NCBI GenBank assembly: GCA_012518595.1 | Contig: JAAYRV010000138.1 | Location: forward strand, 1 to 44,857 | Length of the DNA: 44,857 bases | Reading direction: 5' to 3' | From: Bacillota bacterium | Lineage (GTDB): Bacteria; Bacillota; SHA-98; UBA4971 | Position numbers and translations under genes: made by a program | Shown: in pieces, positions 23,616 through 32,017 of the stretch | How the letters are laid out: each line of letters begins with the position of its first letter | How positions within the stretch are numbered: the stretch's first letter is position 1 | The notes under the pieces: model-generated | What the model was told of the DNA's origin: nothing | The model's input: only the letters and a program-made list of their open reading frames with translations | Database searches by the model: none

Positions 23616-24044
23616 TCAGCTTCCTTCTTTCGCAGGTAGGTTTATTACTGCTCTGATACTTGTCCCGGAACCTACTTGCGACGTGACTTTGAGTTCATCG
23701 GAATACCGCTTCATGTTAGGGAGGCCCAAACCTGCCCCAAATCCCATCTCTCTAATATCCTCCGACGCAGTGGAGTAACCAACTTGCATTGCCAAGGCAA
23801 TATCGGAAATACCGGGACCTTCATCATCAGCATAGATAATGACTCGCTCAGGTAATATATCAATGCCGACAGTGCCACGGTACGCGTGTATTACTATGTT
23901 CATCTCCGCCTCATACGCCACTATACCCACACGTCTGGCGGTCTCTGCGTCAATACCTATTTGGCGGAGCGCCCTCTTGGTTTTTGCTGCCGCCCCTCCT
24001 GCAGCTTGAAAATCCCTCCCTGAGACATGATACTCAAGGCGCAT
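23616..24044 (-). CDS. Anti-sigma-type serine kinase/ATPase (RsbT/RsbW-like)
   Basis: GHKL-fold protein of 142 residues. AYEAEMNIVIHAYRG matches the N-box of RsbT/SpoIIAB-type ATPases, YADDEGPGISD the G1 box, and MGFGAGLGLPNMKRYSDEL the lid and G2 motif; GSGTSIRAVINLP forms the last strand. Relatives phosphorylate or bind anti-sigma antagonists. It sits 2 bases upstream of the HydS-like gene and overlaps the end of the DRTGG-like gene by 11 bases. ATG 24044 follows GGAGGAG. No anti-sigma antagonist (STAS) or sigma gene is seen nearby, so the partner is unknown. Confidence 0.88.
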   Translation of the reverse strand: MRLEYHVSGRDFQAAGGAAAKTKRALRQIGIDAETARRVGIVAYEAEMNIVIHAYRGTVGIDILPERVIIYADDEGPGISDIALAMQVGYSTASEDIREMGFGAGLGLPNMKRYSDELKVTSQVGSGTSIRAVINLPAKEGS

Positions 24045-24417
24045 CCTGTGCTCCTCCCACAGCACGTGGCCAGTGACGCCAACCTGGCAACCCTGCCGTA
24101 TAAAGAAGGCCGGCTGACTCGTACAGCGGGTAACGGGTGCATAGGATTGGGAGACCCAATTCGCGACTCATATCAATAATGTCAGGAGTGGGTCGCTTAC
24201 CGCGAACAAAGACAATAGCAGCCAGATCCACCATCTCTGCTGCACGGATAATCTGGGGCGACACTAATCCGGTGAGGACAAGCATTCTCTCTTTTGTAAA
24301 CGCCAATACGTCACTTATGAGATCGCATCCGCAACCTGCCTCCACATGCAAGTCTAACTTATCCTCACCTGTCAGGACTTCCGCCTCAAGAATTCTGGCT
24401 ACATCCCTCAGTTGCAC
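24034..24417 (-). CDS. DRTGG-like domain protein (copy 1)
   Basis: A 127-residue soluble protein with DRTGG-like character: VQLRDVARILEAEVLTG, the Cys-bearing AGCGCDLISDVLAF (about 32-45), MLVLTGLVSPQIIRAAEM and ELGLPILCTRYPLYESAGLLY. GTG 24417 is chosen because GGAGGG lies 9 bases before it; ATG 24438 has no ribosome site. It is related to the copy at 21885-22247. The C-terminal WRHWPRAVGGAQDAP tail is unlike the paralogue and is probably a result of the overlap with the next gene. Function is unknown; context suggests a role beside the HydS-like sensor. Confidence 0.75.
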   Translation of the reverse strand: MQLRDVARILEAEVLTGEDKLDLHVEAGCGCDLISDVLAFTKERMLVLTGLVSPQIIRAAEMVDLAAIVFVRGKRPTPDIIDMSRELGLPILCTRYPLYESAGLLYTAGLPGWRHWPRAVGGAQDAP

Positions 24418-24447
24418 CTGCTTCAACCCTCCGTCCAAAACCGTAGT

Positions 24448-24984
24448 CTACCTCTGGATGATCACAGAGTATCCTTCTGCTTCAAGCTCCGAAGCAAGGG
24501 CTTCAGCATTAGCTTTGTTTTGAAACGCACCCACTTGAATTCTATACGGTGTTACAGATGTGACATACACAGGATATCCTGCTTCTTCCAGTTTACGCCC
24601 GAGTTCCTCTGCTTTACTTCTTTCATAGAATTCTCCAACCTGGACTCGGTAAAGTACAGACTCCTCCGCAACCTCGCGGGTTCCAGGTGTAATATCCGTC
24701 GTGTCCAGGGTAACAGCAGCAGGTTGCCCCGATGGACGAGGATCCGGCTCTTCCGTCGACTTAGGAGAAATTGGGCTGGGTTGTGAGTCACTACTGTCCA
24801 GCAAACCTGATCCGGTTGTCGGGGCCTGACTGGAACGCGGCGCTTGCAAAGACGACGCGCAATAACTCAAGACGTACTTTCCGAGCAAGACACCAAGCCC
24901 TACCATAGCTGCAAGCGTCACGACCCACACCAATACAAGCCATAGAGATTGCTCTTTGGATCTACCTTTTCGTTCCGGCATCAT
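24448..24984 (-). CDS. SPOR-domain membrane protein
   Basis: A 178-residue bitopic protein: basic cytoplasmic N-terminus, one membrane helix (about residues 14-41), a Ser/Pro-rich linker, then two tandem SPOR-type half repeats, VLYRVQVGEFYERSKAEELG and PYRIQVGAFQNKANAEALA. SPOR domains bind denuded peptidoglycan glycans at septa or spore cortex. Length and layout fit small Gram-positive SPOR proteins. ATG 24984 and 24981 both follow GGAGGGG; the second is better spaced. It is followed by the DRTGG-like gene 30 bases on, so it may share the hydrogenase regulatory transcript by proximity only. Confidence 0.88.
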   Translation of the reverse strand: MMPERKGRSKEQSLWLVLVWVVTLAAMVGLGVLLGKYVLSYCASSLQAPRSSQAPTTGSGLLDSSDSQPSPISPKSTEEPDPRPSGQPAAVTLDTTDITPGTREVAEESVLYRVQVGEFYERSKAEELGRKLEEAGYPVYVTSVTPYRIQVGAFQNKANAEALASELEAEGYSVIIQR

Positions 24985-25002
24985 ATACCCCTCCTTAGCG
25001 TC

Positions 25003-25013
25003 ATCTACCTAGT
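25003..25013. repeat. Possible remnant of the intergenic repeat
   Basis: ATCTACCTAGT is identical to the right end of copy B, and on the minus strand a weaker match continues inward (AC..TAAG). No left end is present. It may be a fragment or chance similarity. Confidence 0.3.
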
Positions 25014-25051
25014 AATATTACCTCGCGCCGAGCCGGTTTCCTTCTAAACAT

Positions 25052-27040
25052 TTAAGAGACAGTCTCCCATGGAAGACGCATATGAAGATCGAGTCTCATT
25101 AGCCTGGTTGGAAGGGAGCTTCCAACACTTTCCGCCACGTCGCGGCCTACACATGCAAATATCAAAGGGAGACCCAACTCATCGGCAAAAGACTCCGAGA
25201 TCTCGACGCCTCGGAGCACATCATCTCTTGTGGTCTCCCGACCTAAATGAGTGTTGCTCACAATCCCTGTAGCAGAAAGCCCGGAGACAGTCTCAATTGA
25301 TTCAAGAATCGCCTTGGCGCCGTCTATATCCTGAGTAAAAGGACGATTCGTGTTCAAGACAAAATACATGTCATAACCTGCCTGTTCAAATCGGCGTCTG
25401 AATCCGGCAAGCGTCCTGGCGCCTACAGGATCTCCCCCCACATCAAACACTACTTGAAGTGTGGGATCCTGAAAAGCTCGAAAAACGGCGGGAGAAATCG
25501 AAGGAAGATCCGCAGCCTCCATACCGGGCCCGGATGAAATTACGTCTATTCCAAGGTCTTTCATGGCTCCTGCGACTTCACGGGATCTGAAATACGGGTT
25601 TACAATATCAAAGTCAACAATAGCAACTTCTCTGCCTCGGGACCGTAGGTGTTTTGCATAATTTAGCGCAACCTCAGTCTTTCCGGATCCAAAAGCGCCG
25701 ACAAATACCACTACCCTGTGGCTCATAGGGAATTTCCCTGCCCGCTGCAGAAGGTATCTGCGCACATTGCCCACAAGATAGATAGAGCCCGAAACTACCA
25801 ACGCTCCGTCCTCGCCTGCTTCTTCCAACCCTCTCGCCACAGCCTGGAACGGATCTGTGATAGCCTCAGCGCGAAGCCCTTTCGTCTCCGCAATATCTCG
25901 AAGCACATAAGGGTCTATCACACCGCTTCTTGATGACAAGGCGCGTGTGGCGATAAAAGTACGGGCGAATCTTGAGATTTCACATACCATCTTCTCGACG
26001 GGCTTGTCCTTGGACAGACCAACTACAGCCGTAACAGGGCGCTCCCCAACTATATCAGGAATCGCCTCCCTAAGTTTTCGAATCCCGTCTGCATTATGAG
26101 CGCCGTCAACCAAAACCAGGGGCTCCCTCTGCAATACTTCCAGCCGTCCCGGCCATGTGACAAGCTGTAAGCCGGCTGTGAGTGCCTCGTCTCCTATATC
26201 TACCCCGAGCTTTCGCAGGGTTTCTATTACACCTACCGCAACAGCGGCATTCTCTACCTGGTGTGCCCCAAGTAGAGGAATATGGAGGGAATCGTAGACT
26301 CGATTTCCTACCTTGACTGAAAAGGACTGACCCTCTGTCGACCAACACTTCCTTTGGCATTCTATGTCTCTACCGAACACTGTTGTAGGGGCAAATCTCC
26401 GAGCGGCTGTTTCTTCTATTACTTCAAGTGCAACAAGTTCCTGACGTCCTACAACAACGGGGACGCCTTCCTTGATAATTCCGGCTTTTTCTCCGGAGAT
26501 CTCCTCCAGTGTGTTCCCGAGTATGCCTGTATGCTCCAAGCTGATATTTGTGATGGCTGAAACCTTTGGCACAACAATATTGGTTGAGTCTAATCTGCCG
26601 CCAAGACCTACTTCGACTACGGCAAAATCCACTTTCTCACGGGCAAAGTAGAGAAAAGCCAGGGCGGTTCCTATTTCGAACTCAGTTGGGGGGCCCAGTT
26701 CAGGGTCATGCGCTATTTTCTCAAAAATAGGTTTTAGCTCTGTCATTAGACGGGCTAATGCCGCTTTTCCGATTTGACGCCCCCCGACCATAATCCTCTC
26801 AGTGTACGATGCAAGATGCGGGGATGTATAAAGGCCTACGCGAAATCCCGAAGCCCTGAGTACAGACTCGATCATAGCAGCAACTGACCCTTTTCCGTTA
26901 GTCCCTGCCACATGCACTATGGAAAAGCTCTGTTCAGGTTTGCCCGTTTCACGTGATAAGGCAAGACTGCGCTCGAGCCCTACGTGTATGCCAAATTTGC
27001 CGAGCTCACGCAGAAAGCCCATAGCTTCGTCATAATTCAT
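25052..27040 (-). CDS. folC: FolC-type folylpolyglutamate/dihydrofolate synthase fused to a P-loop ATPase-like domain
   Basis: A 662-residue protein, about 220 longer than FolC. Residues 1-435 are a full FolC: the phosphate loop HVAGTNGKGSVAAMIES (43-59), SPHLASYTERI, VVEVGLGGRLDSTN, SLEHTGILG and VLVDGAHNADGI. It adds glutamate to folates and may make dihydrofolate. Residues 439-662 form a second domain with Walker A GAFGSGKT (448-455), DFDIVNPYFRSRE, Walker B-like VVFDVGGD and FVLNTNRPFTQD, resembling ATP-binding proteins found near 2-oxoacid oxidoreductase genes in Clostridia. The junction has no linker. An internal ATG at 25726 has CAGGGA 8 bases upstream, so the second domain might also be made alone. 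It lies 4 bases after valS. Confidence 0.92.
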   Translation of the reverse strand: MNYDEAMGFLRELGKFGIHVGLERSLALSRETGKPEQSFSIVHVAGTNGKGSVAAMIESVLRASGFRVGLYTSPHLASYTERIMVGGRQIGKAALARLMTELKPIFEKIAHDPELGPPTEFEIGTALAFLYFAREKVDFAVVEVGLGGRLDSTNIVVPKVSAITNISLEHTGILGNTLEEISGEKAGIIKEGVPVVVGRQELVALEVIEETAARRFAPTTVFGRDIECQRKCWSTEGQSFSVKVGNRVYDSLHIPLLGAHQVENAAVAVGVIETLRKLGVDIGDEALTAGLQLVTWPGRLEVLQREPLVLVDGAHNADGIRKLREAIPDIVGERPVTAVVGLSKDKPVEKMVCEISRFARTFIATRALSSRSGVIDPYVLRDIAETKGLRAEAITDPFQAVARGLEEAGEDGALVVSGSIYLVGNVRRYLLQRAGKFPMSHRVVVFVGAFGSGKTEVALNYAKHLRSRGREVAIVDFDIVNPYFRSREVAGAMKDLGIDVISSGPGMEAADLPSISPAVFRAFQDPTLQVVFDVGGDPVGARTLAGFRRRFEQAGYDMYFVLNTNRPFTQDIDGAKAILESIETVSGLSATGIVSNTHLGRETTRDDVLRGVEISESFADELGLPLIFACVGRDVAESVGSSLPTRLMRLDLHMRLPWETVS

Positions 27041-27044
27041 ATCG

Positions 27045-29741
27045 TCACTCCTTGAGCTCGTTTAGACGTTTCTTAAGCCTTTCCTCTTTTTCCCGGGATT
27101 CTGCTAGTTTCTCTCTTTCTTTCTCCACAATCTCTTCCTGTGCTTTTTCCAAGAATCCTCTATTGCTAAGCTTCTTCAGAGATCTGGAAGCTTGTGCCTG
27201 TGTGGCAATTAAGTCCTTCTCTAATTTCTGAATTTCAACATCAAGGTCAACAATTCCTACAAGCGGCACATATATTTCGGCACCGGATATGATTTGAGAT
27301 GCAGCCTTCTCCGGCCGCATGTCCAGGCGCTCTTTCACCGTCATACCGGAAAGTCCGGAAAGCGCTGTCACAATCTGGTCATTGTCCGTCAGTATCTTGC
27401 CGGTTGTGCTGTCAGCGACAATAATGACCTCGATTCTCTTATGCGGAGGCACATTCATTTCTGAACGGATGTTTCTAATAGCCCTGACTGTATCCATTAA
27501 GACGGCCATAGCATCCTCAGCCAAAGGATCGTCCATTCGGTCCTCAGGTGTAGGCCACGGGGCAACCATAACGCTTCCTTCGGTCTCAGGCAATAGACCC
27601 CATATAACCTCAGAGATAAAAGGAATGAACGGGTGGATGAGCCTCAGCGCACAACCGAGGGTCTCCCATAAAACGTACTGGGCTGTCTTCCGAGCTTTTA
27701 CATCACTCGAATACAGCCTTGTTTTTGCGATTTCAATGTACCAGTCGCAGAATTCGTCCCATATGAAATTATACAGGGTTCGAGCAGCCTCACCAATTTC
27801 GTAGTCCTTCAGGTTGCGTGAAACTTCTCTGGAAATTTTGTTGGTTCTGCTTCTTATCCACCTATCTGCCAGTGTTAAATCTAAGTCTATGTTTGAATCG
27901 CAAGACCGGCCGTCTGCAAATGAATCAAGGCAAAAGTCATCAAGATTCATGATAGTGAATCGTGACGCATTCCATAGCTTGTTCGCGAAGTTTCTGCTTG
28001 CCTCCAGCCTCTCTTTTCTGAATCTCATGTCATTACCCGGGGTATTACCCATAACCAGAGTAAACCTAAGCACGTCTGCCCCATATTCGTCAACTACCTC
28101 CAGGGGATCTATTCCTGTGCCAAGGGATTTACTCATCTTCTTGCCTGTTGACGCCCTCACCAATCCGTGAATCAACACGTCGTGAAACGGCACATCTCCC
28201 ATGAACTCCAGGCCCATCACTATCATTCTGGCCACCCAGAAGAAGATAATGTCATAGGCAGTCACAAGGACTGAAGTAGGGTAGAAATGCTTAAGATCAG
28301 GAGTCTCGTCAGGCCACCCCATAGTGGAAAACGGCCACAACGCAGAAGAAAACCAAGTGTCCAAAACATCCGGATCCTGGGTTAGAGCGGACCCTCCACA
28401 CTTCCTGCATTCAGAAGGTGCATCCAAAGATGCAATTACCTCACCGCACTCGTTGCAGTACCATACCGGAATCCTATGGCCCCACCAGAGTTGCCTTGAT
28501 ATGCACCAATCATGGACGTTTTCCATCCAATTGAGATAAACCTTCTCGAATCTCTCAGGCACGAACCTTATTTTACCTTCTTCGACAGCCCTGATTGCCG
28601 GTTCCGCAAGGGGTTTCATTTTCACAAACCACTGTTTCGAAACCAGAGGCTCGACAGCAGTACGGCACCTCTGACAATGTCCTACAGAGTGAGGTCGTTC
28701 CTCAATCCTTGCCAAGAGCCCTGAATCTTGCAGCCGAGATACTACTTGGTCACGGCATTTATACCTGTCCATGCCTTGGTACTTCCCTGCATTTTCCGTC
28801 ATTTGGCCATTCTCGTCAATAACCTTGACCAAAGGCAAAGAGTGCCTGAGACCGATCTCGAAGTCATTTGGATCATGTGCAGGCGTGACCTTCACAGCCC
28901 CTGTCCCGAATTCAGGGTCTGCCCATTCATCTGCAATAACCGGTATTTCCCTGTTCATAATCGGGAGGATTACACATCTGCCAATGACGTTCTTATACCG
29001 TTCATCACCGGGATTCACAGCAATTGCGGTATCACCCAGCATTGTCTCAGGACGTGTTGTGGCAACTTGCACATAGCCTTCTCCGTCGGAGAAAGGGTAA
29101 TTAATGTAATACAAGGCGCCTTCGGTCTCCTCATGTTCAACTTCAAGATCTGATAGAGACGTATGACACCTGGGACACCAATTCACAATGTAGGCACCTC
29201 TGTATATAAGCCCCTTCTCATAGAGACTTACGAAGACCCGGCGGACAGCTCTGGAAAGACCTTCATCCATTGTAAACCGTTCCCTGTGCCAATCACAGGA
29301 CGCGCCGAGCCGTTCAAGCTGCTTCCTGATTTCCCCGCCGTACTTGTGTTTCCATTCCCATACACGTTCTATGAACTCTTCCCGTCCTAAGTCATGCCTG
29401 GTCAAGCCTTCCTCTGCAAGGGCAGCCTCTACCTTGACCTGTGTGGCGATACCTGCATGGTCCGTTCCTGGAATCCATACAGTGTTGTGCCCGAGCATTC
29501 TATGCCACCTTACCAAAATATCTTGGAGAGCGTTATCAAGTGCATGCCCTATGTGCAAAGCCCCTGTAACATTCGGCGGCGGGATCACTATACAGAAAGG
29601 CTCTTCGGAAAGATCCGCCTCCTGATGAAAAAGTCCGGCACGAACCCATCTCTCATAAATCTTATCCTCGAATTCCAGAGGATTGTAAACCGTAGGCATA
29701 TCAATTGCCAAATTTTGAGTAGTCTTGTTGGGATCTCTCAT
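27045..29741 (-). CDS. valS: Valyl-tRNA synthetase
   Basis: Class I synthetase that charges tRNA-Val, with an editing domain. The 898-residue length is typical. Visible: PPPNVTGALHIGHAL (HIGH motif), the editing region TTRPETMLGDTAIAVNP, KMSKSLGTG (KMSKS motif) and a C-terminal coiled coil rich in Lys/Glu (EKDLIATQAQASRSLKKL onward). ATG 29741 is chosen because AAAGGAGG lies 10 bases upstream; the open frame starts 7 codons earlier without a site. It has a T-box leader, so it is induced when tRNA-Val is uncharged. It is followed 4 bases later by the folC fusion. Confidence 0.98.
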   Translation of the reverse strand: MRDPNKTTQNLAIDMPTVYNPLEFEDKIYERWVRAGLFHQEADLSEEPFCIVIPPPNVTGALHIGHALDNALQDILVRWHRMLGHNTVWIPGTDHAGIATQVKVEAALAEEGLTRHDLGREEFIERVWEWKHKYGGEIRKQLERLGASCDWHRERFTMDEGLSRAVRRVFVSLYEKGLIYRGAYIVNWCPRCHTSLSDLEVEHEETEGALYYINYPFSDGEGYVQVATTRPETMLGDTAIAVNPGDERYKNVIGRCVILPIMNREIPVIADEWADPEFGTGAVKVTPAHDPNDFEIGLRHSLPLVKVIDENGQMTENAGKYQGMDRYKCRDQVVSRLQDSGLLARIEERPHSVGHCQRCRTAVEPLVSKQWFVKMKPLAEPAIRAVEEGKIRFVPERFEKVYLNWMENVHDWCISRQLWWGHRIPVWYCNECGEVIASLDAPSECRKCGGSALTQDPDVLDTWFSSALWPFSTMGWPDETPDLKHFYPTSVLVTAYDIIFFWVARMIVMGLEFMGDVPFHDVLIHGLVRASTGKKMSKSLGTGIDPLEVVDEYGADVLRFTLVMGNTPGNDMRFRKERLEASRNFANKLWNASRFTIMNLDDFCLDSFADGRSCDSNIDLDLTLADRWIRSRTNKISREVSRNLKDYEIGEAARTLYNFIWDEFCDWYIEIAKTRLYSSDVKARKTAQYVLWETLGCALRLIHPFIPFISEVIWGLLPETEGSVMVAPWPTPEDRMDDPLAEDAMAVLMDTVRAIRNIRSEMNVPPHKRIEVIIVADSTTGKILTDNDQIVTALSGLSGMTVKERLDMRPEKAASQIISGAEIYVPLVGIVDLDVEIQKLEKDLIATQAQASRSLKKLSNRGFLEKAQEEIVEKEREKLAESREKEERLKKRLNELKE

Positions 29742-29764
29742 AGCCTCTTGTCCTCCTTTCACAC

Positions 29765-29836
29765 ACTAAGTATGAGTTCATTGTACGGTACGTACACTTT
29801 CTGGAACCGGCGATCACTTATGGTGATCTACCTAGT
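29765..29836. repeat. Intergenic repeat, copy B (short form, 72 bp)
   Basis: Ends are ACTAAGTA (29765-29772) and TACCTAGT (29829-29836). It consists only of the left 17 bases and the right 55 bases of the family; the middle is absent. The right part holds the perfect hairpin GATCAC-TTATG-GTGATC. It lies between the T-box terminator and the valS ribosome site, so it is transcribed as part of the read-through leader. Confidence 0.8.
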
Positions 29837-29870
29837 CCTTCTTGCCACGATCTTCTCTACCAATCACAAA

Positions 29871-29904
29871 GGCCCCTTCCGCCACATCAAGGGCGAAAGG
29901 AGCC
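29871..29904 (-). terminator. Attenuator terminator of the valS T-box
   Basis: GGCTCCTTTCGCC and GGCGGAAGGGGCC form a 13-base stem with two wobbles and an 8-base loop, then TTTGTGATT. It competes with the antiterminator formed by the T-box bulge. Confidence 0.85.
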
Positions 29905-30176
29905 TGCTTCCGCGGTACCACCTTGTTTCCCGTAGGTCATGGGAGTGTCTTTGCGACAGACACTACGAGCTCTCATCAGGCTGTAACGGGCCTCCCGTCA
30001 ACATCTACTGAAGATGCGAAGACAGTCTTCGATCTTGTTGGATATTGACTCTCAGAAGCGACCTTCGAAGTGCGCCATTCCCAGGAGGCTCCCACCCCAA
30101 GACTGCCTCCCTCTCTTCGGGCAGCGTCACCCTACTCCTCTTCATCATAGAATCTACTCTTATTGAAGCATTCAAT
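29871..30176 (-). ncRNA. T-box riboswitch leader of valS
   Basis: A tRNA-sensing leader. Reading the minus strand: an AGGAGTA motif (plus 30133-30139) marks the base of Stem I; AAGGTCGCTTCTGAG contains the likely specifier GUC, a Val codon, at plus 30060-30062; the T-box bulge AAGGTGGTACCGCGGAAG is at 29907-29924, and a terminator follows at 29871-29904. This matches T-box architecture in order and spacing. The gene downstream is valS, consistent with the specifier. Confidence 0.92.
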
Positions 30177-30183
30177 TGTGGAT

Positions 30184-30212
30184 ATGATACCCCAGACTAT
30201 ACTATGCGTCAA
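30184..30212 (-). promoter_or_regulatory. Sigma-A-type promoter of the valS T-box leader
   Basis: On the minus strand: TTGACG (30207-30212), 17-base spacer, TATCAT (30184-30189). It lies just upstream of the T-box leader, with a predicted start near 30177. Confidence 0.75.
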
Positions 30213-30259
30213 GTAAGCGACGCGCTACGCAAGGATACAAACCACTGAAGACCGTTGCC

Positions 30260-30883
30260 CTATTTTATGTGAGTGACAATATCTTTATACATCTTGATAC
30301 GAGCAGCCAGACCTTCCAGGCCCCCCATTTTCTCCTCTTTGAGGATCTGGGACACTCCATGGAGTTCAACTCGCTTAACCTTGGCATGGTGCTTCTCAAG
30401 GTGCTTATTCAGCATGACCTCAACGCCGTACCCTGATTCCTCAATACTGGGAAGGGTCTTGAGCAATGACGCCTTCACTGCACGCTGGCCCGAAAGTCCC
30501 GGAGTCATCTTGTGGGCAAGATCCGTAGTAGGCCTGCCTCCGCCAAAAACCCCCAAAGTCGCGTCTGATTCACCCTCTGTAACAGGACGAATCAAACTGT
30601 CCACATGATCCGGGGTCAACCCCACCAGATCCGCGTCGATGAACACGTAAACCTCAGCGTCTGTAGAACACACACCGGCCTTCATCGCTGCTCCCTTTCC
30701 TTGATTCTCAGGAAGCACTACAACGTTCACTCCCTCAGAATGTGCCATTTCAACTGTGTTATCTGTGGAGCCGTCGCTTACCACAATGATCTCCGAAGGC
30801 AAGCTGGCGTTCTTTACAGCAGAAATTACTCTCTTAATGCGAGCGCCTTCGTTATAGGCAGGTATTATTACGGATACTTTCAC
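30260..30883 (-). CDS. Family 2 glycosyltransferase
   Basis: A 207-residue GT-A fold protein: VSVIIPAYNEGARIKRVISA at the N-terminus, VVSDGSTDNTVEMA, NQGKGAAMKAG, and the metal-binding FIDADLVGL (DxD motif) at about residues 85-93. It is short and lacks membrane helices, as in small GT2 enzymes such as glucosyl-3-phosphoglycerate or dolichol-phosphate-type synthases; the acceptor is unknown. GTG 30883 follows GGGGAG by 10 bases; the longer TTG start has no ribosome site. Its start overlaps the end of ispG by 32 bases, so they are coupled. Confidence 0.9.
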   Translation of the reverse strand: MKVSVIIPAYNEGARIKRVISAVKNASLPSEIIVVSDGSTDNTVEMAHSEGVNVVVLPENQGKGAAMKAGVCSTDAEVYVFIDADLVGLTPDHVDSLIRPVTEGESDATLGVFGGGRPTTDLAHKMTPGLSGQRAVKASLLKTLPSIEESGYGVEVMLNKHLEKHHAKVKRVELHGVSQILKEEKMGGLEGLAARIKMYKDIVTHIK

Positions 30884-31997
30884 TTGAATCCAACTCCCCA
30901 AAAGACTTCAAAGGATTTTTTTCTTCAGTTTTTTGTTTTCCGACTCGTATAGCTTCTTCCACCAATCTTGGCACAATGTCCAGAGAGGAAACTCGTCCTA
31001 TAGGGCGGCCCTCTCGGAAAATCAATCCTGATTTCTCGCCCAGCGCCACCCCGACATCTGCTTCCCGTGCCTCCCCTGGACCGTTAACTTCACATCCCAT
31101 TACAGCAACTTTGATTGGAAACCTGAACCCCTTAAGCCTTTCCTCCACATCTTCCAGAATTTTCATAAGATCCCCGCGGCAACGCCCACAAGTAGGGCAT
31201 GATATTATTTCTACACCGTCTGTCTGAACTCCTATAGCGGAGAGTAGGGCAATTCCCACTTTTACTTCTTCCTCAGGCTCGTGCGTGAGGGATACACGGA
31301 TTGTATCGCCTATACCTTCCATAAGCAATGTTCCAAGGGCAATTGAAGACTTTACCGTACCTGCCCTTACTCCGCCGGCTTCAGTAACGCCTAAGTGAAG
31401 CGGGAAATCACATAACCCGGCCAATGCTCGGTAAGCCCGGATTGTAGTCATAACATCTGATGCCTTCAGTGAAACTACTATATCCTCAAAACCTTCATCC
31501 ACAAGGAGAGATATGCTCCTCTTGGCGCTTTCAACCAAAGCCTCCCACGTAGGCCCTGAGTGCTTTGACAGCAAATCTTTGGGTATGGAGCCGGAATTGA
31601 CCCCGACCCTTATGGGAATTCCGCGTTCCTTCGCAGCTTCCGCCACTTTGGCAACTCGATCCCTACCTCCGATATTGCCTGGATTTATCCTTAGTTTATC
31701 AGCGCCTGCCGTCGCAGCAGCCACAGCTAACCTATAGTCAAAATGAATATCCGCCACCAAGGGAAGGGCAGACCCCCTCTTAATTTCGCAAAAAGCCTTA
31801 GCTGACTCCATATCAGGGACAGCGCACCTTACTATGTCACAGCCTACGTCTTTTAGTCTTGATATCTGAGATAGGGTTGCCTCTACATCTCCGGTATCAG
31901 TCTTCGTCATTGACTGAACTGAGATACGAGCGTCCCCTCCTATGGCTACATCTCCCACCTTAACCTGTCTGGTTTTCCGCCTTGCAACCTGCAGCAA
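30852..31997 (-). CDS. ispG: 4-hydroxy-3-methylbut-2-enyl diphosphate synthase (flavodoxin/ferredoxin)
   Basis: Next-to-last enzyme of the MEP isoprenoid pathway; converts methylerythritol cyclodiphosphate to HMBPP with an oxygen-sensitive [4Fe-4S] cluster. The barrel part has VQSMTKTDTGDVEAT and RCAVPDMESA, KLRINPGNIGG and RVGVNSGS; cluster ligands are in SCPTCGRC and VMGCEVNGPGE. TTG 31997 is the likely start: GGAGGGG lies 6 bases upstream, giving 381 residues. The open frame continues 59 codons further, but that part overlaps rseP and has no similarity to IspG. It follows rseP by 20 bases. Confidence 0.97.
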   Translation of the reverse strand: MLQVARRKTRQVKVGDVAIGGDARISVQSMTKTDTGDVEATLSQISRLKDVGCDIVRCAVPDMESAKAFCEIKRGSALPLVADIHFDYRLAVAAATAGADKLRINPGNIGGRDRVAKVAEAAKERGIPIRVGVNSGSIPKDLLSKHSGPTWEALVESAKRSISLLVDEGFEDIVVSLKASDVMTTIRAYRALAGLCDFPLHLGVTEAGGVRAGTVKSSIALGTLLMEGIGDTIRVSLTHEPEEEVKVGIALLSAIGVQTDGVEIISCPTCGRCRGDLMKILEDVEERLKGFRFPIKVAVMGCEVNGPGEAREADVGVALGEKSGLIFREGRPIGRVSSLDIVPRLVEEAIRVGKQKTEEKNPLKSFGELDSSESIRNNTCL

Positions 31998-32017
31998 GCA
32001 TAACCCCTCCCTGGAAC

